A DNA stretch of 64,000 bases, taken from assembly GCA_025360015.1 (NCBI GenBank), contig JANYCZ010000079.1:62001-126000 (forward strand), in the 5' to 3' direction. Both the position numbers and the translations under genes were made by a program. The number at the start of each line of letters is the position of its first letter. Within the stretch, counting starts at the first letter, position 1. The notes under the pieces were generated by a model. It saw only the letters and a program-made list of their open reading frames with translations. It ran no database searches and was not told where the DNA came from. This stretch comes from Verrucomicrobiota bacterium. GTDB taxonomy: Bacteria > Verrucomicrobiota > Verrucomicrobiia > Verrucomicrobiales > Verrucomicrobiaceae. Shown here in pieces: positions 25,304 through 38,200 of the stretch.

Positions 25304-25978
25304 ATGAAACCAAAACCTACAACAGCAGCCATCCGAGTAGCCATCGTGGATGACCATACCATGATGCGCGAAGGATGGCGTCTCTTCATTGAAAATGCCA
25401 CGGATCTGACCTTTGCCTGGATGGCCGGAGATGCCTCCGAGGCGGTGCGCAAGGTGGACGAAGACACCCCGGATGTCCTGGTGGTGGACATTTCGCTGCC
25501 GGACCGTTCCGGGCTGGAACTGATCAAGGATCTGCGCCTGCTGCGCCCGAAGCTGCCCATGATCGCGATCTCCATGCATGATGAGAAGCTGTATGCACAG
25601 CGCGCATTGAAAGCAGGTGCACGTGGCTATGTGATGAAGAGCGCCCCGCAAAAAGTGCTGGAACAAGCGCTGCACCGGGTGGCCAGCGGCGGCATCGCCG
25701 TGAGCGATGAAATGTCTGAAGAAATCCTGAAGGCCTTTTCTTCTGGCAATGCTGCTGAGTCCAAGGATTCCATTTCAGAGCTGAGTGACCGTGAATTTGA
25801 AGTGTTTGTGCTGATCGGCCAGGGGAAGAACACGGGCCAGATCGCGGAGGCACTGCGCATCAGCACCAAAACGGTGGATGTGCATAAGATGAATATTCGC
25901 ACCAAACTGGGGATGAACGAGACCGGGGAACTGGCGTACTTTGCCATTCGCTGGGCGGAAGGACAGAAAGCGAGCTGA
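25304..25978 (+). CDS. NarL/LuxR-family response regulator
   Basis: 224 residues. The receiver domain has the acidic pair Asp16/Asp17 (VAIVDDHTM), phospho-accepting Asp62 (VVDISLPDRSG) and Lys112 (YVMKSAP). The DNA-binding helix-turn-helix is of the LuxR type: LSDREFEVFVLIGQGKNT and IAEALRISTKTVDVHKMNI. All key residues are intact. It sits 40 bp after the histidine kinase and is its likely partner. The target genes are unknown; the divergent giant gene is on the opposite strand and convergent, so it is not a promoter-proximal target. Confidence 0.92.
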   Translation: MKPKPTTAAIRVAIVDDHTMMREGWRLFIENATDLTFAWMAGDASEAVRKVDEDTPDVLVVDISLPDRSGLELIKDLRLLRPKLPMIAISMHDEKLYAQRALKAGARGYVMKSAPQKVLEQALHRVASGGIAVSDEMSEEILKAFSSGNAAESKDSISELSDREFEVFVLIGQGKNTGQIAEALRISTKTVDVHKMNIRTKLGMNETGELAYFAIRWAEGQKAS

Positions 25979-26131
25979 GACTGTGCGTGTGGGTGGGAGC
26001 GTTCCACCTTTAGAAACGATGGTTCGGCAATCTTCAAGCAAGCGTGGCCAGGACGCCCTGAAGCCAAAATGATTGATGGTTGTCGAGCAATCGATTTTTA
26101 CTTTTCCAAGCCACCGGCATCTCCGCTCCTC

Positions 26132-26159
26132 GCCCGATGGACAAGAGCGTCCATCGGGC
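26132..26159. terminator. Strong hairpin between convergent regulator and giant gene
   Basis: A perfect 11-bp stem, GCCCGATGGAC (26132-26142) with GTCCATCGGGC (26149-26159), and a six-base loop. It lies between the stop codon of the regulator (25978) and that of the giant gene (26176), so it can serve both directions. Neither side has a clean T run. Confidence 0.6.
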
Positions 26160-26175
26160 TTCACGAATCTTCATC

Positions 26176-26271
26176 TCACATCATACACAAAACGCGACGA
26201 CGGCGGCGGCGCAGGCAGAGGCCCAGCAGGCCGAACAGGAGCAGGAAGACGCGGCCGGGCTCTGGAACGAC
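26176..26271 (-). other. PEP-CTERM sorting signal of the giant protein
   Basis: The last 31 codons give the tripartite signal: PEP motif (VVPEPGR), a hydrophobic segment (VFLLLFGLLGLCL) and an Arg cluster (RRRRRR). In other bacteria it is recognised by an exosortase, which cleaves at PEP and releases or anchors the protein. No exosortase gene lies in the window. Confidence 0.9.
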
Positions 26272-29200
26272 GACCAGGATGCCGTTGCTGGCAAACAACT
26301 GCGTGTTGAAGACAAGATCGCTGCCGAGCGCCACGCTGCTGAAGTCGAAGGTGGTGGTGCCGGTGATGCTGTTGGACAGATTGGTCCAGTCGAGGAGGTC
26401 AAAGACATCTCCATACACAGGGGTGTAACCATTCAGGAAGGCGGGGTCGATCTTCAAGGTGCCATTGATCACCGGCGCGCTGGCATCATTGGAGAAAATG
26501 CGGTCATGAAGGGAGAGCGTGTTGGCGCTTTCCCAACCGGCGATGACGGAGGGAGACAGCGATGAAAGCGAGCTTTCATTGCCGCGCACGGAGGCGGCGT
26601 CGTTCAAGGTCGCACCCCCGATCTGCATCAGGAGCGTACCGCCTGTGTTTACGTTTAGATTGCCTGCGATGCTGAGCAGCCCCGCCGCTGCAATGCCCGG
26701 TGCGACGGTGCCGCCGGTGTTTACGTTTAGATTGCCACCGACGGTGCCGGTGCCACCGAGTGTGCCGGCATTGACATTGGTGTCGGCGGTATTGGTGTTG
26801 GTTGCGGTGAGCAGCAGGGTGCCACCGCCTGTTTTGTTAATGACTCCAGCGCCGGTAACGACGCTGCTGACGGTGGCGGTGGTGGCGGTGAGGGTTTCAA
26901 ACGTTCCGCCGGAGGCGCCGACCGTAATGCCACGGCTGGTTGCGATGGTGACATCTGCGGCGGTCTGCAACGTGCCACCATTCAGAGTGAGCTGATCGGC
27001 CACAGTGGTGCCTGGTGCGGCACCGAGGTTGGTGTCCGCAGAAACGCTGAGGGTGCCGGCATTGACGGCAGTCTTGCCCGTGTAGGTGTTCACTCCCGAG
27101 AAGACCAGGGTGCCTGCACCGGACTTGGTGACACCATCGGTGGCGGTGGAGCCTGAGATCGTGGCACTGATCGTCAGCTCCTGCGTGGTGCTGCTGCTGT
27201 CGCCGATGGTGAAGGTGCGGATGGCTCCGGCCAGATTGACGTTGCCGGAGAGAGAGGCGGCACCGGGATTGCTGGTGGCGTCATAAGTCACGTTGCCAAA
27301 CAGTGCCAGCGTGCCTGCACCCGTCTGCACCACACCAACGCTGCCAGCGGCACCGGCATAAGTGAGAGCGGCGATGCCGTCGTTGTTGCCATTGAGATCG
27401 AGGATGACGGTGCTCGACGCGGTGGAGGCTGCCAGCGTGACCATGGTCGTATCCGGCAGGACATTACTCGCCGCCGTGGCGATGCCGCCTGCATTGATGG
27501 TGGTGGTGCCGCTGTAGCTGTTTGGGCCACCCAGTGTGAGCGTTCCTGTGCCGACCTTCACGAGGTTGAGGGTGGAACCCACGTTGTTGGTGATGGCACC
27601 ACCGAAGCCGGTGCTGGTCGCGTCACCGAGGGTGAGAGTCACTGTGCCTGTGGTGGCGGAGGTGGTGATAAGCCCGCCAGTGGTATTGCTGCTGCCGGAG
27701 AGGGAGGCGAGGGTGATAGCCGCACCGCCGCCATTGAGATCGAGCGTGCCGCCCACAAGAACGGACACGGCCGAGAGCACCGGAATAGCATTGGTAGAAC
27801 CGTATTTCAGCAGGCCACCGCTGACGATGGTGGCACCGGTATAGTCATTGCCGGTGCCGGAGAGAATCAGGGTGCCATCACCTGCTTTGGTGAGGCCGGA
27901 GCCCACGCCGCTGGTGAGCCTGCCGGTGATGGTGGCCGTAACCTGCGGGCTGGCCACGGTGATGGTGCGCGCGGCGGGACCGAGATTCACGGTGCCACTA
28001 AGAGTCAGATTTTGCGTGCTGGCCTGACCGCCGAAGGTGAAACTGCCGTTCACGGTCACGACGTTGCCAATCACACGTGCGGCGGTGCCAGCCTGGATGG
28101 TCGTACCATCGGCAATGGTCAGCGCGCCGGTGCCGAGAGGACCTGCGGTGGTGGTGGGCGGCGTGCCGGTTGTCGCCGCATCGAGGATGAGGGTGCCGCC
28201 ATTGAGATTGAAGCCGGTGGTCCAGTTGCTGTTGGCATTGTTGAGCACCAGAGAACCGGAACCTGTCTTGCTGATGGCCCCGGTCATGCCTGCATTTTGG
28301 GTGATGTCGGCGCTGATGATGAGCCCCATGGGTGAGAGGCCGGAGACATTGAGCACCGGGCTGGCGCTGCTGAATTCCAACGAAGCATACTGCGTGGCGC
28401 TGGTATAGGTGCCGCTGATGGTGGGTGTCGTTGCCAGGTTATCATTGACCACGGTGATGGCGTTGGCGGCGCTGAGGATGGTCTTGTTGATGATGCCTGC
28501 GGCGGGGGTGCCCAGATTCAGCGTGGGTGTGGCGCCCCCCCCCATGTTGTTGAAGACGACGCTATTGAAAGTGTTGCTGCCATTGGCGGTGTAATTCGGG
28601 AGGGTCAGCGAAGATCCGCCATTGAACGTGATCACGTTGGAGGAATCAATCTGGCCAAAGAGCGTGGTACTGCCCCCGGTGAAGTTGACCGCCGCATTGT
28701 TGATCGTGAGCCCGCCTGCGGGGATGACGGCACCGGCCGTGGTGGCGATGATGGAGGTGGTAGCACTGTCGATGATCGTGCCGCCCGTGTAGGTCTGGCT
28801 AGGATTGGCGAGGGCAAAGGTGCCGCCATTCGCGGTGGAAAGCACCAGCGTGACAGGACTGCCGTTGTCCACGACGCGGGCATTGAGGGTCAGCGCGGCC
28901 TGGTTGTTGTAGAGATACAGCGCCTGCGATGAGGTGCCGGTGGTAATGCGGCCGGAATCCACCGACGCACCGATTGAGATGTTGGCAGCTCCGGTCTTCA
29001 AGAAGCCACCGCTCGTGAGGGTGAGCAGATCGGTTGCGGTGGTCCAAGTCAGCGGCGTTGCGGCCTGGGTGCTGCTGAGCACGAGCGAGTTCACGGTGTA
29101 GGCGGAACCGATGACGAAGTTGATGGTGTTCGTCACGGTGGCGTATCTGACATTGTTCGCCGCACCGGCACCGGCCAGAGTGGTTGTGGCGGTGATGGTG

Positions 29201-32200
29201 CTGTTGGTATTGTAGTTGGCAAAACCGGCAGTGGTGTCACCGAGCACACCCACCCCGAGGCCGCCGAGGGCCGCCTGCGTGGGCAGATAGGTCAGGAAGT
29301 CGGTGCCCTGGTAGATGGCCCAGCCACCGATGATGTTGTTGATCAGCGTCGGGGCGGTATTGAAGACGATGGTCGGCCCCTGGCCGCCCTCAACGCTCAG
29401 CGGGCTGCGGCCAATGGTGTAAGTGCCATTGACGACATAGAGCATGGCGTTGTTGAGCTGGGTGAGGCTGGGTGAGGTGATGTTGAAACCACCGCCGCGC
29501 TCGGGCGTGGCGAAGTTGAACACGTTCATGCCAGCGCCCAAAGTGATGGTGCCGAAGGTGTTGTTGATCTCGCCTTCCTGACGCGGAGTGATTGAGATCG
29601 TGCCACCCGTCAGGGTAATGGGGGCCGAGCCAAAGCGGTTCAACACGGACGAGATACCGGTGTCGTTCCAGGTGAGGGTGCCATAGTTGACATTGATGGC
29701 GGAGGTGAACTGGAGGGATGCGCTGTCCTGCAAGGCCAGCGTGCCGGCACGCACCGTGGTGGAGCCGGTGTAGGTCGCAGCACTGGTGAGCGTCCAGGTG
29801 GCATTGCCCGTCTTGTCCACGTTGAAGTTATCACCCCCGGTGCCGCCAAGGATGCCCGCGAAGGTGGTGGTGCCGGTCTGTGCCGTGAACAGGGTGGCTG
29901 TGGTGGTGCTGGTGTTCACGATGGAACCCCCGGAGTTTGGCAGGAGGTTGTTATTCGTCACCGCGATCTGGCGCACGGCCTGATTGTAGCCGTTCAGGTC
30001 AAAGGTGCCGCTGTTGACCACGAGATCTGCCACGGTGGCGACGGTGGCCGTGGACAAAACGAGCAGCGTGTTGGCACCGGCATTGAGCTTCAGGGTGCCA
30101 TCATTGACGAAGGTCGGGCCCGTATTGTAGCTGAACCCGCTGAGGGTGAGCATGCCGCCGTCTGCTTTGACGATGCCGCCGCTGCCGAGGATGGCACTGG
30201 TGATGGTGAGATCGCCAAGCGTGTGCAGGATGAGCAGATTGGCCGCTGCGCTGATGGCACCATTGTTGATGCCGGTGTTGCCGACATTGGCAACGAGAGC
30301 GCCGCTGGTGAGGGTGAGGGTATTGAGTGTGCCCGCGATGCCGTATTTGAGACCCAGCGCACCGTTGGTTGCAGTCATGAGGTTGCCATTGGAGGTCAGC
30401 CCGCCGCCGCTGCCCAGAGTAAGGCTGTTAAGTGTGAGGGCCTGATAGAGCTGAGTGGAGGACGTGGCCAGGGCATTGACCGTGGCGAGCACGCTGAGAT
30501 TGAAGCGCCCGGCGGCGGAGGTGCTGGCACTGCTGCTGAAAGTGGCCGTGTTTGCGCCGACGGCGGTGATGAGGCTGTTGGCTGTGATGCCATTGACAGC
30601 CGCCACCAGATTTTCACCAATCACCATGCCGGTGGTGTCGGCAAACTGGACGACGCCGCTGGTATTGGTGGTGATGCCTGCAATGACGGCACCCAGACCA
30701 CCCGCAGAACCAGGAAGGAGCTGGTATTCGGATGCGGTGAGCAGGCGCATGCCGGTGGTGGCCACGCTCGTGACGAGTCCGCCGGTAGGGTTTGTGCTGT
30801 CAATACCGATGAGGTCAGGGCGAATGCTCATGGTTTTGGTGCCTGCGATCCCCCCGCCGCCGACAAGGCCCGCAGAAGCAGCGACAACATTGACCGAGCC
30901 GGATCCGAGCGGGCCACCGAGAAGGTATGTGCCGGCATTGATGACTGCCGTGCCACGGTTGGTGGTGTTGGAGGCAGAGAGCGTGGTGATGTTGATGACG
31001 GTGTTGCGCGTGCTGCCCGTCAGGTTCCACTGGCTCTGACCTTCCATGAAGGTGACCGTGCTCAGCGCTTCGGAGACGCCGGCACCGTTGTTGCCGATGT
31101 AGTTGAGCACACCCCCGCGCATGCTGAGAAGACGGGTGTTGCTGGCGATGCTCTGAAGGCCGCCGAGGCGGTCATTGAGAGCATTGGTGCCGTTGTCCAG
31201 CGTCAGGGTGCCGCCTTCATCGACAAGCACGTTGATGAAACCTGACTTCGCCATCGCACCGCTGAGGATGACACTGCCGCCATTGACGGCGAGGTTGCCG
31301 ATCAACTGGCCGCTGTTGTCTGCGGTGAGAGTCCAGCTGCCGGATCCGCCCTTGGTGACGTTCAACAGCCCTGCGGTGAAATCGCTCATGAAGGTGCCGT
31401 CGAAAACGGCATTGGCATTGTCGAGGCCGAGCAGAAGTGTTCCGCCGACACTCGGATTGAAGTTGCGGATGGTACCCGAGCCAGAGACGGAGCCGAGAGC
31501 GAGATTGCTCTGGCCACGTGTGTCCAGCGTGGTGCCGGCCGCAAGGCTGATGGCCATGCGCGAATAGGCAGTGGTTCCGGTCACCACCACGGTGCCCGCC
31601 TGCACATCCAGGTTGATGCTCGTCGTGGCATTGCCCTGACCGCCGAGGGCGAGCACGCCGGTGCCGAGTTTTTGGAGATTGGTCGTTCCACCAACGAAAT
31701 TCGTGTCCAAGGTCAGACCGATCTGACTGTTGCCGCTCACCGTGCTGCCAGCCACTGTGTCCACCGTGATGGTGTGGCTTCCAGCCATGTTCACATTGCC
31801 GGTGAGCAACGGGATGACGCTGAGCTGCTGCAGGTTGCTGGCCGTGATGTTTCCGGTCAGCGTCAGGAGACCCGTGCCGGTTTCCACGCGTGCACCTTCA
31901 TTGCCATTGCTGCCGCCGTCATTGGTGAAGGCGAGGTTTGCGACCGTTTCATTGTAACCGTTCAAGGCCCACATGCCGCCGCCGTTGACCGTCACCGTGG
32001 CGGTGTCTGCGATCTGATTGCTGAAGCCGCGGTTGATCACACGGGAGGCGGCAATAGCTGCCGAATCGGTGATCGTACTGGTGCTGCCGGAGATGACGAG
32101 ATTGCCGGTGACGGCGTTGCCGGTGCCTGTGGCGTTGCTGAGGTTCAGGATAACGCCGTTCACGTAGGTGGTACCCACATACGTGTTGGCATTGGCAAGG

Positions 32201-35200
32201 GTGATTTCAGGCGCCAGATCGGCGCGACCCATGCCCGTCAGGACAAGATCAAAACTACCGGTAATGACGGAATTGACCACCAAAGCGTTCTCAGCGTTGT
32301 TGAGGTACAATTGCGGGGCACCGGTGGTGATGACACCGGGCAGGAGAGTGGTGCCGATGGTCTTGCCGAAGTTTTCCGTGCCACCAAGAAGGCCGCCCGC
32401 CGTCAGCCTGAGGACGTCGTTGGCATTGACGAATGTGATGCTTTGCGCCGCAGCGAGACCGTTCCATGTGAGGGTGTTGACAGCGGCACCACCGCTGGGA
32501 ACCACTGTGCTGGCCCGCACCAGCAGATTGTCCGTGGCGGTGGAAGTGGCAAAGCTGCTGGTCTGCATGAAGGCGGCCAGGGGGCGGACGCCAGAGGCCG
32601 GATCATAGGTGGCGAAAGCAGCGGCACTGCCTGGAACGGTGGTGATGACGGTGGCCCAAGCCCCGATGATGCCGTTGGTGAGCGTGGGAGCGGTGGCGAA
32701 GGTGATGAAAGGATTGTCACCGACTCCGCCGGTGGAGGTGGCGAATGTCACCGAGGCCGTGCCCTGCCGGATGAGGGAGCCGAAAGACATGGTGGCGGTT
32801 CCCACGCCGCCGTTTCCGATGTTTGCCTGGATGAAGGAGGCATTGGAGGCGAGCGTGAGATCACCAAACGTGGCGACCCCATTCGTCCCGGCCCGGCTGA
32901 TGTAGTAAAGGGCCCCGCCGTTGAGGATGATGTTGCTGGAGTTGGCGTTTGCGGCAGACGTTGACGAAGAGAGGCGGTCGCCCAGAGCCTGCGTCGCGCT
33001 GTCATCCCAGCGCAGGACCGCGCGGTTGATGGTGATGGTGCCGCCACCTGAGAGGCGTCCCTGATCCTGCAAGACAGTCAGACCGCCCATGATCAAGGTG
33101 GTGCCGGCGTAATTGCTGTTGTCCGTGAGGGTCAGTGTGCTGCCACCGCTGCGAATGAAATTCAGGTTGTCGTTGATGCTGCCGGCGAAGGTAAAGGAGT
33201 TGGTCATCACCGTCTGGAAATTCATCAAGCCAGCGGCCTGATTGGTGATGATGCCACCACCGCCCGGCTGTGTCAGCGTGCTGGCAAGCGATCCCACCGT
33301 CTGATTGTGGCCATGTAGATCAAAGACCGATCCTTCCTGCGAAACAAAATTGTCCGCACGCAGAGTTACTGCCGTGGCATTGGGAGCGGGAGCTTCGGTA
33401 AAACGGTAGAAAATCGCGTTGTCAACGGGGGCGGCGGAACCGAGCTGCAAGGTGCCCAGATTCAGCCGTGTCTCACCAATGTAGTTATTTTGCGCGTTGA
33501 GCATCAGCGTGCCCGGGCCGCTCTTGGAGAGTCCCCCCGTGGAAGGAACTCCATAGAGTCCGCCGATGGAGACATCCACTTCCAGCAAGGTGCTGGACCC
33601 CATGGTGAAAATGGTGAGGTTGTTGGCGGTGGTGGCGGTAATGGAACCGGTCCCCGAGATGAGGGCGCTGGTTTTGGCCAAAATGCCGCCGCTGTCCACG
33701 GTCACATTCCTCAGCGCATTGATGGTCAGACCGCCGCCGGATTCGAAGGTCAGAGAGTTAACGAGGGTGTTGGTATAAACCGTCGCGTTCGCGCCGGAGT
33801 TCAGCGCACTGGTCAGCCGGATGTTGTTGTTCGCGGTGAAGGTGGTGTCCATTTCCGTGGTGAGGTTCAACGGACGGATGCCATTGGTCGCGTCATACGT
33901 TGCAAACGAGGCATTGGCACCCGTGCCGTCTCCGGTGGCAGACGGGTCGGCGATCACCCAGCTCAGGATGCGCATGTTCTTGCCGGTGGTGACTGCCTGG
34001 CCGGTGAAGGTGGGGGCCGTGGCAAGGATGAGGTTGGTATTGGCAGTACCAGGTGCTGCCGAACCCAGATTGGTGCCGCGAATGAGGACGGTGCCGTTTG
34101 AAGCATGCGTCAGCGTGCCTGTTCCCGCCGTGGTGATGCGTGCATTGGCACCGTTGTTCACCAGCGTGATCAGGTTGTAGAGATTGTTGATGGCAATCGA
34201 CTGGTTGCTCGCCAGCGCTTCGTTGACTGCGGTGGTGGAATTGCCATCGATCTCCAGCGCGCCGCCGGCGAGAACGACCGGCAGAGTGCCGAGACGGGTG
34301 CTGCTGGCCGTGGCGACGTTGTCGAGGATCAGCTGGCTGGCAAAAACGCCTGAATTGTAGCCGCTGCCATTGATCGTGACGGTGCCCGCATCACCCAGGT
34401 GACCGGAGCCGCGGACAATGATCGTGCCTTGGTTGATGGTGGTGGCATCATAAGTGTTGCCGCCGTTGGTGATGATGAGGGTGTCAGAGCCGACTTTGGT
34501 GAGCGTGAAGTTGCCGCTGATGAGACCGTCGATCTGGATATTGCCGGCCCCCACACCGCTGAGGTTGTTGAAGTCGCTGGAACCGATGCTGGAAGCCGCG
34601 CCAAGAGCGAGGCTGCCTGAGAGGATGGAGGTGGTCGCGGAGCTGTTGATGAGGGCACCCAGGGAGTTCACGCCCAGACCGAGATTGCTCAAGCCGGTGC
34701 CAGAGACGGTGAGGGGCTCAGCGGTGGAAAAGCCATTGAGTTCAAGCACCGCGCCGCTGGCCACGGTCGTGCCCGCGCTGGTGGCTCCGAGCGCATTGTT
34801 GCTGCCGAGCCTGAGGGTGCCCGAGTTGACAGCGATGGCACCGAGGAGAGTGGTTAGATTGTTGCCGCTGAGCGTCAGGGTGTTCGCGCCGATCTTGGTC
34901 AGCGGATTGGAGGCGCTGGCCGTGACTGTGCCATCCAGTGAAATGTCTCCTTCGCCGCCGATCTGGACGTTGTTGGTGTTGATGGTGATGCTGCCAGAGA
35001 CGCTGGCAGCATTGGAGCTGCTGTTCCATAGCGCAGCATTGCCACCACCGAGCATGCCCGCAGTGGCATTGGCACTGCCAGCTGTGATCAGGGAAGTGGC
35101 CGTGCCGGTGAGCGGATTGACCTGGCCGGCACCATTGAGCACGATGTTGCCAGTGATTCCGGTGATGCCGTTCAGATCCAGGGTGGCCCCTGTCGCATAG

Positions 35201-38200
35201 ACGGTGCTGAGGGAGGCCGTAGTAGCGGTGGCGGCATCTGAAATTTCAACCGTGGAGCTGTTCACAATCCGGGTGATGAAAGCTCCCTGCGGAATGCCGG
35301 CACCGATGACGAGCTCTCCCACGCTGCGGCCGCTCGTGCTGGCCATGGTGACGGTGGTGAGGCCGGTGGTGATACCCGAAGTGACAGTGGCACTGCTGCC
35401 AGCGATGGTGGTGGTGCCAGACGTCAAGGCAGTCGCACCAGCGACAACGAGCGTGCCCGCCTGCACGGTGAGTGCCCCGGTGAAGGAACTGCTGCTGCCC
35501 ATGATGAGGCTGCCAGAACCGGTCTTGACGAAGCCATTGCCACTGTCACTGACGCCGCCGATGAGGTAGAGCATGCCAGCAGCGCTGGTGGAGGTGAGGC
35601 CCACATTGAGAATCGTATTGGACCCGACGGTTGTGGTGCCAGTGACGCCAAACCAACCAGTGCCAATGCTGCCGCCCGTGCCGCTCACGATGTTAAGAAT
35701 GGTGGGAGCGGCGGCGGTGCCGTTGCCAATGGACAAGGTGTCGATGGAGGAATTCAACACGGATCCCAGGGTGTCCACCGTGGCGCGGTCACTGCCTGCC
35801 AGATTCCAGCCGCCGGTGAGCTGGCCCGAGGTGAGGTAATGATTGACTGGAGTGGCCAGATTGGTGTTTGCGGTAAACAGCCGGGAAGTCGGGATGGCCT
35901 GGAAGCCGCCCACGGTGGCGTTCGCCCCTTGGTCATTGGCCGTGTCGGGTCCCGAGTAGAGCACATGGAAGCCGCCGGAATTAGTGGTGCCGGAAGCATT
36001 CTGCTGTTTGAAAACAATGCTGTGATAGCCCGCAGCCAAAAACACCGTGGTGCCGGAGGCTGACTCCGCCGCACCGCCCGTGGCGTTTGCTATGACGGCC
36101 TTGCCATCAATGTAAAGGATGGAGCTGTCATCCGCCGCTGTGCGGAAAGTGTAGCTGCCCCCAGACACAATCTGGAGGTAGCCGCTCTGCACCGAGATGC
36201 CGCCATTGAAATTGGTGCTGGTGACGCCGATGGGATGATTCAAACCGCCCATGTCACCCAGGCCCACCAAGCCGATGGATCCCGAAGCTCCGGCTCCGGA
36301 TGCAAGAGCCGAACTGATGGAGGCCGTGGTAGCAAACTGATAGTAGCTGCCTGAAAGGCCGCCGGAAGCGTAGTCGCCTGGCAGGCTGCTGAGCGTGGCC
36401 GCCTGTGGCACCACTGGATTCAGACCTGTGAGCGCACTGCCGTTGGCCAGAGCAGTGGTGGTGTTGATCACGGGCACTTCAGGGAAGATGACGGTTCCGA
36501 GACCCACATTGACCGGCTTCACCGAGCCGTAATTGAAGACATAGATGATGGTGCCCAACGCAGGATTGAGCCTGGCGGCGGTCGCGCCGGTGGTGTTCAC
36601 ATTGAGGAGGCGCAACTGGTAGCCGTTGGCACCGGTGACATCCAGCGTCTGACCGCTGGCGATGTTCAAGTTTGCCACCTCAACGATGTTGTTCGTGTTC
36701 GCGCCATTGCTGCCAAAGTTAAGACCGGCACCGCTGATGGCTCCGGCAAGCGTGATGTCGTTCGAATAGCTGATGACGGTGCCGTTGCCACCGCCGTTAT
36801 TCAGCAGGGTGAGGAGCGAAGCGCTGCTGTTGATCAATGCGGTGCCGCCAGGAATGGGCGAGGCGTTGCCGCCATTCAGACCTGACATGACCAGATTGCC
36901 GCCGTTCAGGGTGATCCCGCCCTGGAAGGTGTTGTTGTTCCCCAGGACCAACGTTCCCTGCCCCGCTTTGATGAGGGCGGAGGTGTTGTCCGCTCCGGAG
37001 ATAATACCATTGAGTGTTAGGCTGGTCAGAATGGTATCCACCGTGATGGTGGTGCTGCCGGTGGGCAGTGTGGTGGCACCATTGAGAGTGAGGCTTTGAA
37101 CGCCCTTCAGGGAGAAGCTGCCACCGGTGATGTAGTCATTGTTCAAGGTGTTGGAAGCGGTGGAAGTGAGGAAGGTGCCGGCACCAATGGTCAGCACGCC
37201 CGAGCCCAGCGGGCCGGTGGTGAAGGCACTGGCGACGCCGGTGACGGCATCCCGCGCGGTCACATTCGTGCTGGCACCGATGGCGAGACCGCCAGCCGTG
37301 AGATTCACCCCGCCGGTGAAGGTATTCTGGGCGCTGAGTTGCAGCAGGCCATTGCCGCTTTTGATGATGCCTTCTCCTGCTGTGCCAGTCATGATGCCTG
37401 CGACGTTCAGATTGGGCAGGAGGTAGTTGAGGTTCTCACTGTTCCACTGCACGGGGTCCACCGTGAAGGTGCGTGTGCTGCCGCCGAGATTAATGACTCC
37501 GGTGCCTGCCGTGGTGATCGTCGAAACCGAGCCCAGATTCTGGCCGCTGGCGTGCACGTTGCCGCCAAGAATCAGATTGCCATTGGTACCGGTGGTGATG
37601 GTCGGTGTGTCACCGCCATTGTTGTTGAAGACAATGCCGCCGACGATCTGGTTGAACCCGTTCAAATCCAGCGTGGCCCCGCCCATGATGGTGACGGTGG
37701 CGGTGTTCTTGATCTGACTGCCGGCACCCAGCACCACGCGGGTGTTGCGGTCACTGAAGATGCCAGGATTTGAGCTGTAGCCCCCCGCAATGGTCAGGTC
37801 GCCTGTGCCTATGGCGGTCAGCGTGGTGCCGTTCGCACCTGTTGTATTGAGAACGACACGGCCCGAGTTGACAAAGGTGCCGCCAGTATAGGTGTTGTTG
37901 CCGGTGATGAAGACATCATTCGTTGCAGCCAGGGTGCCTCGGCCGTTGTTGGCATCGATGACAAGCGTCACTACGCCACCGGCCACGTTGTTGATGATGT
38001 TGGCCGAGACGGTGACATCCGCGTTACCAGTGTTGTCCGCTTGATTGTTGAGCCAGCTCAGCGCGTGGAGGTAAAGATCGGCTGCACCAACGGTGGTGCC
38101 GGCAGTCAGCGAACCATTGATGAGGTTGATGCTGTTGGCCGAAGCTGCTGTGGAGATCGGAGAGAGGATCAGGCCACCACTGGCGAGTGTGAGCGTCTTG

